In this document: positions 8,763-16,624 of the stretch, one piece after another
Position numbering within the stretch: the stretch's first letter is position 1
Layout: each line of letters opens with the position of its first letter
From: FEN-1088 sp031407985
GTDB lineage: Bacteria > Myxococcota_A > Polyangia > Fen-1088
DNA length: 64,000 nt
Reading direction: 5' to 3'
Assembly: GCA_031407985.1 (NCBI GenBank)
Contig: JANOJB010000060.1
Span: 8,944-72,943 of the forward strand
Position numbers and translations under genes: made by a program
Notes under the pieces: generated by a model
What the model was told of the DNA's origin: nothing
Database searches by the model: none
What the model saw: only the letters and a program-made list of their open reading frames with translations

Positions 8763-10565
8763 TTAGTCGACCTTCAGGATCGCCAGAAAAGCTTCCTGGG
8801 GAATCTCGACGTTGCCGACTTGCTTCATACGTTTCTTACCTTCCTTCTGACGCTCCAGCAACTTACGTTTTCGCGTGATGTCACCCCCGTAACACTTGGC
8901 GGTCACGTTCTTGCGCAACGCCTTGACCGTCGTTCGCGCGATAACCTTGGAACCGATCGCCGCCTGGATGGCAACCTCGAACTGTTGTGGTGGGATCAGC
9001 TCCTTCATCTTCACGCACAGATCGCGGCCCTTGTTGAACGATCCCTCGCGATGGACGATCAGCGACAGGGAATCCACCCGATCGCCGTTGACCAGCAGGT
9101 CCATGCGAACCAGATCGGCCGCCACGTAGTCCTTGGGCTCATAGTCCAGGGACGCGTAGCCCCGCGACACCGATTTCAGGCGGTCGTAGAAACCGAACAC
9201 CATCTCGGTCAGCGGCAGGTCGTATCGAATGATGACCCGTTTTTCGCCGGCGTAGGTCAATCCGGTCTGTGTGCCCCGTTTGTCCTCGCACAGTTTCAGA
9301 ATTGCCCCCACGTATTCGGGGGGGGTGTGGATGGTTAGTGCAATGACCGGTTCTTCGATGCGGTCGATTTCACCGTCCGACGGAAACTTGGCGGGGTTGT
9401 CCAGTTCAAAGACCTCCCCGTTGTTTCGCACCACGCGAAACCGAACCGTCGGAGCGGTGGTGATCAGGTCCAGGTTGTACTCACGCTCCAGACGTTCCTG
9501 CACGATCTCCATGTGAAGCAGACCCAGGAACCCGCAACGAAAACCGAAACCCAGGGCCGCCGACGATTCGGGCTCACGCGAAAACGAGGCGTCGTTCAGA
9601 CGCAGTTTGTCGAGGGCATCGCGAAAATCCTCGTATTTGGCGGAGTCGACCGGAAAAATTCCGGCGAACACCATCGGTTTGGCCGGCTGAAAGCCCGGCA
9701 ACGCCTCGACCTGCGGGGGCCCGGCCTCGGTTATCGTGTCGCCCACCCGGGCATCCGCGACATCCTTGATCGCCGCCGTCAGGAAACCGACCTCGCCGGG
9801 CCCCAACTCCGGGATCTCCCGGGCAAAAGGGGCAAACGCACCGATGGTCTGGATCTCGTATTCACGCGCCGCCGCCATGAAGCGAATCTTCTGTTTCGGG
9901 CGTAGCGTGCCGTCGATCACCCGAACCAGGATCACGACGCCGCGGTAGGCGTCGTACCAACTGTCCAGCAGCAACACGCGCAAGGTCTTGCCCGCGTCCC
10001 CGACCGGAGGCGGCAGTTTCTTCACCACCGCTTCCAGAATCTCGTGGATGCCGACGCCCTCCTTGGCCGAACACAGGATCGCCTCAGATGCGTCGATACC
10101 GACCACCTCCTCGATCTGGCGTCGAACGTTTTCGGGATCGGCCGCAGGCAGATCGATCTTGTTGATCACCGGAACGATCGCCAGGTTGTTGTTCACCGCC
10201 AGATAGACGTTCGCCAGCGTCTGCGCCTCCACCCCTTGCGACGCGTCCACCACAAGGACAGCGCCTTCACACGCCGCCAGAGATCGCGACACCTCGTAGT
10301 GAAAATCGACGTGCCCGGGGGTATCGATCAGATTCAGTTCGTAGGTCTCGCCATCCTCGGCGGTGTAGGACAGGCGAACGGTCGCCGCCTTGATCGTGAT
10401 ACCGCGCTCGCGCTCCAGATCCATGCTGTCCATGAACTGCGCCTTGCGTTCGCGATCCGTCAGCGCGCCGGTGGCGTCCAACAGGCGGTCGGCCAAAGTG
10501 GACTTGCCGTGATCGATGTGGGCGATGATCGAAAAGTTGCGGATGAATTTCGTGGGTATGGACAT
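8763..10565 (-). CDS. lepA: Elongation factor 4 (LepA), ribosome back-translocating GTPase
   Basis: 600 residues, the normal EF4 length. The GTPase domain has the P loop AHIDHGKSTLADRLL, the switch motif DTPGHVDF and the NKID guanine-specificity motif. The EF-G-like domains and the LepA-specific C-terminal domain follow (TVKALRKNVTAKCYGGDITR, then RKRKLLERQKEGKKRMK). EF4 acts on stalled or mistranslocated ribosomes. The ATG start at 10565 gives the canonical N-terminus (MSIPTKFIRNFSIIAHIDH). lepB follows on the same strand. Confidence 0.98.
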   Translation of the reverse strand: MSIPTKFIRNFSIIAHIDHGKSTLADRLLDATGALTDRERKAQFMDSMDLERERGITIKAATVRLSYTAEDGETYELNLIDTPGHVDFHYEVSRSLAACEGAVLVVDASQGVEAQTLANVYLAVNNNLAIVPVINKIDLPAADPENVRRQIEEVVGIDASEAILCSAKEGVGIHEILEAVVKKLPPPVGDAGKTLRVLLLDSWYDAYRGVVILVRVIDGTLRPKQKIRFMAAAREYEIQTIGAFAPFAREIPELGPGEVGFLTAAIKDVADARVGDTITEAGPPQVEALPGFQPAKPMVFAGIFPVDSAKYEDFRDALDKLRLNDASFSREPESSAALGFGFRCGFLGLLHMEIVQERLEREYNLDLITTAPTVRFRVVRNNGEVFELDNPAKFPSDGEIDRIEEPVIALTIHTPPEYVGAILKLCEDKRGTQTGLTYAGEKRVIIRYDLPLTEMVFGFYDRLKSVSRGYASLDYEPKDYVAADLVRMDLLVNGDRVDSLSLIVHREGSFNKGRDLCVKMKELIPPQQFEVAIQAAIGSKVIARTTVKALRKNVTAKCYGGDITRKRKLLERQKEGKKRMKQVGNVEIPQEAFLAILKVD

Positions 10566-10637
10566 AGGTGGAAATCGGAGTCGGAAGTCGAAGGATCGGA
10601 GTTTCGAAGTGGGAGCCTGCCCACGGGGGGGCGCAGC

Positions 10638-10868
10638 TTAGCGCCGATCCCGTCCGGGCAAGTCGCGATTGCTGTCCCGATCGACTTGTCGCTCGACCTC
10701 GAACGTCATCTGCCCCGGCAGGTTGCGCTTCTCGCGATCCAACACCAGGTCGATTCCCTGCCGGATGAACTCCGCGACGGGAACCTTGGTCTTCTGGTGC
10801 AGTTGCTTCAGGAGATCGTTCTGCTCGGGCGTGATGTACACGGTGGTGGAGATCTTCTTACGTCCCAT
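10638..10868 (-). CDS. Small ribbon-helix-helix DNA-binding protein
   Basis: 76 residues from the ATG at 10868. The first 45 residues read as a ribbon-helix-helix fold: strand KISTTVYI, helix PEQNDLLKQLHQKTKV, helix VAEFIRQGIDLVL. Such proteins bind DNA as dimers through the strand pair and often repress their own gene. The frame continues open upstream for 37 codons, but that part has no sensible sequence and the basic MGRKK start fits the family. The Arg/Asp-rich tail is probably disordered. It stands alone just upstream of lepA; no toxin partner is seen. Confidence 0.78.
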   Translation of the reverse strand: MGRKKISTTVYITPEQNDLLKQLHQKTKVPVAEFIRQGIDLVLDREKRNLPGQMTFEVERQVDRDSNRDLPGRDRR

Positions 10869-11020
10869 GTCGATCCGGTGACAATGCATGGCCATACGTG
10901 CGGTGTCAAAGGCCACCTGCCTCCGCACCCCGGCGATGGCAGCGACTGGTCCACAGGTATTCGCCAAACATGCCCTCAACTTGCGGTATCCGAACTTTCG
11001 GCCTAGTTTAGGACCCCATC

Positions 11021-11818
11021 ATGAGCGACTTGCAAGCTGGGCCCAGGCAGGCGTTTCGTTTCGGGATTCCCTTCCTCGCAACCGCGCTGGGCCTATCGGC
11101 CGTAGCGGGTTGCGGCGGTTCCCAGAACGCACCGCCCCAGACGGCGGCTAACGCGGGGGCCACCAACGTCGAAGCCCCACCTCCGGTGGATCGCACGCGC
11201 TGCAAATCCGATGGCAAGCAGGTCATCGGGTCCGATACGAATCTCGACAAGAAGCCGGACGTTTGGAAGTACTACGTTCCGAATGGCCAGGGAGCCCAGG
11301 TCGCGACCTGTAAGCAGGTCGACCTGAATCACGACGGCAAGGTCGACATCACGTACTACTTCGACAACACCGGATCGCAGTCGGCCCTTGAGGAGTTCGA
11401 CCTGGATTTCGATGGACGCATCGATCAGACCGTCTACTTTTCGAACGGCAAGAAGGTGCGCCTGGAGATGGACACCAACTTCGACAACCGGTCCGACGTC
11501 TGGAAGTTCTATGAGGACGAAAAGCTGGTTCGCATCGAGCGTGACTCCGACAACAATGCGCGCGCCGACCAGTGGGAGTACTACGAGGGCGGCAGGCTGG
11601 ACCGTATCGGGTACGACTCGTCCGGCTCGGGCCGCGTGGACAAGTGGGACCGCGCGCCCGACGGGCTCGATGAAGGTGGAGCTGCAGCAGCGGGCGCAGC
11701 GCCAGCCGGTGCCGCACCGGTTCCTGCCGGACTTACGCCTGCCGGCGCACCGGGCCCCATCGCTGCGCCGGTACCCGCCCCCGCTCCCGCTGCCCCGGCG
11801 GCAGCCCCGAAGAAATAG
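11021..11818 (+). CDS. Lipoprotein with repeated acidic DxDxD calcium-binding-like motifs
   Basis: 265 residues. The lipobox AVAGC follows a signal sequence of about 30 residues. Residues about 60-215 contain four to five tandem units of about 27 residues, each with an acidic loop (DTNLDKKPD, DLNHDGKVD, DLDFDGRID, DTNFDNRSD, DSDNNARAD) followed by a Trp/Tyr-rich strand (VWKYY, ITYYF, TVYF, VWKFY, QWEYY). The loops resemble EF-hand or thrombospondin-type-3 calcium sites. The C-terminal 45 residues are an Ala/Pro stretch that may cross the periplasm or cell wall. It starts a plus-strand run of surface lipoproteins. Confidence 0.75.
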   Translation: MSDLQAGPRQAFRFGIPFLATALGLSAVAGCGGSQNAPPQTAANAGATNVEAPPPVDRTRCKSDGKQVIGSDTNLDKKPDVWKYYVPNGQGAQVATCKQVDLNHDGKVDITYYFDNTGSQSALEEFDLDFDGRIDQTVYFSNGKKVRLEMDTNFDNRSDVWKFYEDEKLVRIERDSDNNARADQWEYYEGGRLDRIGYDSSGSGRVDKWDRAPDGLDEGGAAAAGAAPAGAAPVPAGLTPAGAPGPIAAPVPAPAPAAPAAAPKK

Positions 11819-11923
11819 TCGACCTCCGCGCGTAGGGTCTGTCGAACGCGACGCCACGCGGATGGACGGGAGGGTCGTTGTCGGCCAGACTGTCTCCCCG
11901 AGTTGGCCATAGGAGGCCCCGCC

Positions 11924-13375
11924 ATGGCTCGAGTTCGTTCGCTTTGTATTGCCCCCCTGACACTGGCTGCGTGTAGCCTTTTCGTGGCTCCGTTCGCGGG
12001 GTGCGTGAAGATCGGCGCCGGTGGCCCCATGAATTCCGGAGGTTCCGGCAGCGGCACGGGCGGGCGGATCGGTACCGGGGGTACCCCCGGAAGCGGCGGC
12101 GCGATCGCCAGCAGCGGCGGCGCAACATCGACGGGTGGCAGCGGCACGGGCGGCACCGTTGGCAGTGGTGGCGTCGCCAGCACCGGCGGCGCGGGCACCG
12201 GGGGCGCCGTCGGAAGCGGCGGTGCCTTGGCATCGGGCGGAACCACCTCCGTGGACGGCGGCACATCCGACCGCGTCTGCCAAACCGCTCAGCTGAACTG
12301 GGTGCCCAAGATCCCGACCGTTTTCTTGATGGTCGACCGGTCGGGCAGCATGTTCGACTGCATTTCGACAACCGGCGCGGTAGAGCCGTCCTGTCCGACA
12401 CCCGCCGATACGCCCTGGGCGAAGCTGAAGGACGCGGTGCTGATGGTGGTCGCGTCGCTGCAGGCGGAAGTCCGCTTCGGATTTGCCTCCTTCACCGGAA
12501 CGAACGTCACCAGCGGGGGAACGTGCCCCATCATCAATCGTGTGGCACCTGCTCTCAACAACTCAGGCGCGATCGCAACCCTCTACAATTCCCTGCCCTT
12601 CCAGCCCAATACCACCGAACAGGGTAAGAAGTTCGAGACGCCTGCCCGTCAGTCCCTGGACATGATCGGGGCCCAATTGATGGCCGATCCCTCCCCCGGC
12701 GACAAGTTCATCCTGTTCGTCACTGATGGACAACCTGATTACTGCGATGACGCGAACTCGCTCTGCGCTCCCGATTCCGTGATCGGTGGATTGCAAGCGC
12801 TAAAGGCAATGGGAATTACGACCATTGTCATGGGCCTGAAGTCCGCCGTTAATGATTTGGCGCCGGGAATCCTGGAGGGATTCGCGAACGCGGGCGCTGG
12901 GGAGCCGACGCTGGCGCCGCTTCGCGCGGGACTGGACGCATTTGCCTTCTATGACCAATGCAACGGGGTCGCGGGCTGGCACGCGGATCTGGTCACGTCG
13001 GCAAAGGTGCAGGCACGGGGCGTGACGGTGGGGACCTACGCGACAGCGGCCGGACCAACCAAGCCCTACGCCCCGGATGCCGCCAACCAGACAATGCTTG
13101 TCAACCAATTGTCCCTGGCGTTGTCGGGCGTCAAAAGCTGCATTTTCGATCTGGGCAACGTCGATGGAAAAGCCATCAAGGTCGACCTGGCCCAACTAAC
13201 GAACGCGCACGTTCTGGTCATGGGCACGGAGGTTGCCCGCAACGACACCAACGGCTGGCGCATGAATTCGGTCACGCAGCTTGAGTTGGTGGGAAGCGCT
13301 TGCACCGCTTGGCGGATGCCGAACGTCACCGTGATCGACTTTCAGTTCCCCTGCGGAACCATCATCTTCGAGTAA
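11924..13375 (+). CDS. vWA-domain lipoprotein on a Gly/Ser-rich tether
   Basis: 483 residues from ATG 11924, chosen because AGGAGG at 11911-11916 lies seven bases upstream; an earlier in-frame start at 11903 has no such site. The signal peptide ends at a lipobox-like FAGC. About 75 residues of Gly/Ser/Thr repeats follow, then a von Willebrand factor A domain with the metal-site motif VDRSGSM and the later Thr/Asp residues (VTDGQPDY). Scattered Cys residues suggest disulfides. vWA domains bind protein ligands through a divalent metal. The neighbouring gene encodes a second protein of the same design. Confidence 0.8.
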   Translation: MARVRSLCIAPLTLAACSLFVAPFAGCVKIGAGGPMNSGGSGSGTGGRIGTGGTPGSGGAIASSGGATSTGGSGTGGTVGSGGVASTGGAGTGGAVGSGGALASGGTTSVDGGTSDRVCQTAQLNWVPKIPTVFLMVDRSGSMFDCISTTGAVEPSCPTPADTPWAKLKDAVLMVVASLQAEVRFGFASFTGTNVTSGGTCPIINRVAPALNNSGAIATLYNSLPFQPNTTEQGKKFETPARQSLDMIGAQLMADPSPGDKFILFVTDGQPDYCDDANSLCAPDSVIGGLQALKAMGITTIVMGLKSAVNDLAPGILEGFANAGAGEPTLAPLRAGLDAFAFYDQCNGVAGWHADLVTSAKVQARGVTVGTYATAAGPTKPYAPDAANQTMLVNQLSLALSGVKSCIFDLGNVDGKAIKVDLAQLTNAHVLVMGTEVARNDTNGWRMNSVTQLELVGSACTAWRMPNVTVIDFQFPCGTIIFE

Positions 13376-13381
13376 TCCTTC

Positions 13382-14890
13382 ATGAGACAACAATCCCTGT
13401 TCTGCATCCCGGGGCTGGTCGCGCTGGCGGTTGCCCTGCTGGGCTGTCCGTCGGTGAAGTACACGAATCTGGCGCCGGTCGAAGCAGGTGTCGATGGGGT
13501 CGTGGCCGGTTCCGGTGGACGCACCGGTTCGGGGGGCATCATCGGAACCACGGGCACGGGCGGCGCGCTGGTAGGTACCGACGGCGGCGCGACCGACGGC
13601 GCATGCGCCACGAAGTCGGCGGCCGCCGAGCCGCTTCCGCTGGACTTGTACCTGATGATGGATACATCCCGTTCCATGTTGAACAGAATCGGCAGTGGTG
13701 CGACCACCGATCCCACAAAATGGGAGGCGGTGAAGGGCGCCATGACGGCATTCTTCAACGATTCACGTTCCGCGGGATTGGGCATCGGAATCGGATATTT
13801 CCCCGCCGTTCAGGCCAGCCTGCCTGGTACCTGCACCGCCGACAGCGCGTGCGCGACGTTCGGCCCCTGTGACCGACGCAGCACCTGCGTCCGGACAGGC
13901 AACAACACGACAACCGTGGTTCCTCTGTGCCTTACGGCGGGCACCTGTCAGGCCGACGAGACCTGTGCCTTGATCCAGGATTGCGGGGCACCCAACTACT
14001 GCGCCTCCGCGGGAACGGCTTGTCCGGCCAACTGCGCGCCCATGGCCGGGTACTGCCACGCCCGGGATATCTGCGACCCAGCGGTCTATGCCACCCCCGC
14101 AGTGGCCATTGCCGCGCTTCCTGGCGCGGCGGCGAATCTGGTGGGGTCCCTCAACCTTCCAACGCGTATGCCGGATGGCTATACCCCGACGGCCCCCGCA
14201 TTGACGGGAGCCATTCAGTACGCCCGGCAGCAGGCGCTGGCCACACCGGATCACAAGCTGGCGGTCGTGTTGGTTACGGACGGCCTACCAGGTGGGTTCA
14301 CCGATCTGTACGACACCGGTGTTCTCAAACGGGGATTTCCGCGCACCGAATGCGATCCCTTGGATATCCCAGGCATTGCCGCCATTGCCGCGGCGGGGGC
14401 CGCGGGCGCGGCGGGAGCGCCCGCGATCCCGACCTTCGTGATTGGTGTCTTCTCGCCCCTGGAGGAACCAGTCGTGCGGGGCCAATTGGATCAACTGGCG
14501 CGGGGTGGCGGTACGGGAGCGGCCGTCCTGATCAACACCACGCAAAATGTCACGCAGTTGCTGCAGACAGAACTCGACAAGATCCGCAGCAAGGCGATCG
14601 CCTGCGAGTACAAGATCCCGCCCCCCGCCGCGGGAACGGGTCTCGACCTCGGCAAGGTGAACGTCAACTTCGTCGGCGGAGGCGGCACGTCCGCAACGAT
14701 TCCATACGTGCCGGGTGGAAAAGCGGCCTGCGACGCGCGTGGCGGTTGGTACTACGACGTGGATCCCAAGGCGGACGTCGGGCGGCCCACGTCGATCATC
14801 GCGTGTGAGTCCAGTTGCACCATGTTCCAGGCCGATCTGGCCGGGCGCGTGGATATCGTGCTCGGCTGCCTGACGATCGTAATCGGGTAA
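13382..14890 (+). CDS. Second vWA-domain lipoprotein, Cys-rich insert
   Basis: 502 residues. Signal peptide with lipobox LLGC, a short Gly/Thr tether (residues about 45-70), then a vWA domain with MIDAS motif MDTSRSM and a later VTDGLPGG. A Cys-rich insertion at about residues 140-230 (for example CTADSACATFGPC, CQADETCALIQDC) sits inside the domain, a pattern common in myxobacterial surface proteins. Seven bases separate it from the preceding vWA gene, so they are likely cotranscribed and may act as a pair. Outer-membrane or surface location is inferred. Confidence 0.78.
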   Translation: MRQQSLFCIPGLVALAVALLGCPSVKYTNLAPVEAGVDGVVAGSGGRTGSGGIIGTTGTGGALVGTDGGATDGACATKSAAAEPLPLDLYLMMDTSRSMLNRIGSGATTDPTKWEAVKGAMTAFFNDSRSAGLGIGIGYFPAVQASLPGTCTADSACATFGPCDRRSTCVRTGNNTTTVVPLCLTAGTCQADETCALIQDCGAPNYCASAGTACPANCAPMAGYCHARDICDPAVYATPAVAIAALPGAAANLVGSLNLPTRMPDGYTPTAPALTGAIQYARQQALATPDHKLAVVLVTDGLPGGFTDLYDTGVLKRGFPRTECDPLDIPGIAAIAAAGAAGAAGAPAIPTFVIGVFSPLEEPVVRGQLDQLARGGGTGAAVLINTTQNVTQLLQTELDKIRSKAIACEYKIPPPAAGTGLDLGKVNVNFVGGGGTSATIPYVPGGKAACDARGGWYYDVDPKADVGRPTSIIACESSCTMFQADLAGRVDIVLGCLTIVIG

Positions 14891-14960
14891 CGGGACCGCC
14901 ATGCCGTACACGCCCGCCGTATCGGGGCGTCGGCCTCGGCCTCGGATGTTCCCGACCGCG

Positions 14961-16199
14961 TCAGGCCTTGGCCAAGCCGAAGCCGTCGTGCAGCGAGCGC
15001 ACGGCCAACTCGGCGTATTTCGCCTCGATCACGCACGAAATCTTGATCTCGGATGTCGAGATCAGATGAACGTGGATGTTCTCATTGGCCAGGATCTCGA
15101 ACATTTTCAGTGCAACGCCCGCGTGTGACCGCATACCGACGCCCACCACGGACACCTTGGATAGGTTCTCCTCGGTCTTGACCTGTTCGGGAGGACAGAT
15201 GTCCGAGCACTGCTTGGTCAGGATGTCCTTGGCCCGCGCCAGATCGCTGGACGACAGGGTGAAGGTCAGATTGGTCTTGCCGTTGAAGATGTGTGCCTGA
15301 ACGATGACGTCGACCACGATCCCGGCCTCCGCCAACGGGCGCAAGACCTGGGCCTGAATGCCCGGTTTGTCGGGCACGCCGGACAAGGTGATCTTCGCCT
15401 CGTCCCGCGTCGCGGTTACTCCGGCGACCAGTACTGCTTCCATGGCTTTCTCCTCGGGCACGACCCAGGTTCCTGGGTTGTCGTTGAAGCTGGACCGAAC
15501 GTGGATCGGAACGTTGTATTTCATTCCGAATTCGACCGATCGAATTTGCAACACCTTGGCGCCCAAGGACGCCAGTTCCAGCATTTCCTCGTAGCTGATG
15601 CGATCGATCTTGCGCGCGTCGCGAACCACGTTTGGATCCGCGGTGTAGACACCATCGACATCGGTGTAAATTTCGCACGAATCGGCTTTCAAGGCAGCGG
15701 CGACCGCGACGGCCGACGTATCGGAGCCACCACGACCCAAGGTGGTGATGTTGCCGTCCTTGTCGACGCCCTGGAACCCGGCGATGACCGCGATTCGCCC
15801 GGCCGCGAGGGCTTTCCGAACCGCCTGGACATCGATGTCCTGGATGCGGGCCCGTGCGAACGCGCTGTCGGTCAGGATACGCACCTGGTGCCCCAGCAGC
15901 GATTGTGCCTGCCCGCCTTCGGCTTGAATCGCCAGCGCCATCAGTCCCACCGTCACCTGCTCGCCGGTCGACGCGATGACGTCCAATTCGCGCTCGTCTG
16001 GAATCGCCGCGATCTGCTGCGCGAGGCCCAGCAGACGATTCGTTTCACCCGACATCGCCGACACCACGACCACGACCTCGTGTCCCTGGCGTTGCGTCGC
16101 CAAAGCGCGACGGGCGACGTTTCGAATTCGTTCCACCGTTCCGACGGAGGTCCCGCCGTATTTCTGGACAATCACCAAGGCCGCGCGAATTTCCACCAC
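14961..16199 (-). CDS. lysC: Aspartate kinase
   Basis: 412 residues from a GTG at 16199. The amino-acid kinase signature QKYGGTSVGTVERI lies at the N-terminus, with GRGGSDTSAVAVAA and YTDVDGVYTADPN further on. The last ~150 residues form two ACT domains that bind lysine and/or threonine for feedback control. The enzyme phosphorylates aspartate, the first step towards Lys, Thr, Met and diaminopimelate. A TTG at 16178 would give MVIVQKYGG, the commonest family start, and is an equally good candidate. The frame is also open to 16241, but that lies over the cutA leader. It is divergent from cutA. Confidence 0.95.
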   Translation of the reverse strand: MVEIRAALVIVQKYGGTSVGTVERIRNVARRALATQRQGHEVVVVVSAMSGETNRLLGLAQQIAAIPDERELDVIASTGEQVTVGLMALAIQAEGGQAQSLLGHQVRILTDSAFARARIQDIDVQAVRKALAAGRIAVIAGFQGVDKDGNITTLGRGGSDTSAVAVAAALKADSCEIYTDVDGVYTADPNVVRDARKIDRISYEEMLELASLGAKVLQIRSVEFGMKYNVPIHVRSSFNDNPGTWVVPEEKAMEAVLVAGVTATRDEAKITLSGVPDKPGIQAQVLRPLAEAGIVVDVIVQAHIFNGKTNLTFTLSSSDLARAKDILTKQCSDICPPEQVKTEENLSKVSVVGVGMRSHAGVALKMFEILANENIHVHLISTSEIKISCVIEAKYAELAVRSLHDGFGLAKA

Positions 16200-16282
16200 G
16201 CCCCCCGCGCCGTCAAGTGCCTGATGAAATGAGAAGCGCAAAGGCGCGTCAGAAGCGAATGCGGTGTCTTAGACTCCCGCGA

Positions 16283-16600
16283 ATGGGACGAGCGCTGGAA
16301 ATTCACATCACCGCGCCGGATCGCGCGCGGGCGGAGACCATCGCGCGTGCCCTGGTGGACGAGCGTTTGGCCGCGTGCGTGAACATCGTCGGCCCGGTTC
16401 GGTCGATCTACCGGTGGGAGGGCCGCATCCAGGAGGACGACGAGGTGCTTTGCCTGGTCAAGACGCGGCCCGAACTCTTTGCCGCGCTCTGCGAGCGGGT
16501 TCGTGAGTTGCACCCGTACCAGGTCCCGGAAATCTTGGCGTTCGAGGTCGCCGACGGTAGCGCCGCGTACCTCGACTGGCTGACGGCTGCCACGACCTAA
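16283..16600 (+). CDS. cutA: CutA divalent-cation tolerance protein
   Basis: 105 residues from ATG 16283, the usual CutA length. Family motifs are ALVDERLAACVNIV, SIYRWEGRIQEDDEVLCLVKT and LHPYQVPEI. CutA forms very stable trimers with a ferredoxin-like fold; it is linked to copper tolerance, though its real role is unclear. The frame is open 22 codons upstream, but that part is basic and unlike the family N-terminus. It lies between lysC (divergent) and the sulfatase-fold gene (convergent). Confidence 0.93.
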   Translation: MGRALEIHITAPDRARAETIARALVDERLAACVNIVGPVRSIYRWEGRIQEDDEVLCLVKTRPELFAALCERVRELHPYQVPEILAFEVADGSAAYLDWLTAATT

Positions 16601-16624
16601 AATCAGGCCGGACGGCCGGCGTCC

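Noticed and set aside
10869..10979. 37-codon extension of the ribbon-helix-helix protein
   Set aside because: The basic MGRKK start and the domain begin at 10868; the extra part has no family resemblance.
12030..12260. Short GC-rich repeats that could suggest a CRISPR or repeat array
   Set aside because: They are in-frame codons for the Gly/Ser/Thr tether of a vWA lipoprotein, with no constant repeat-spacer pattern.
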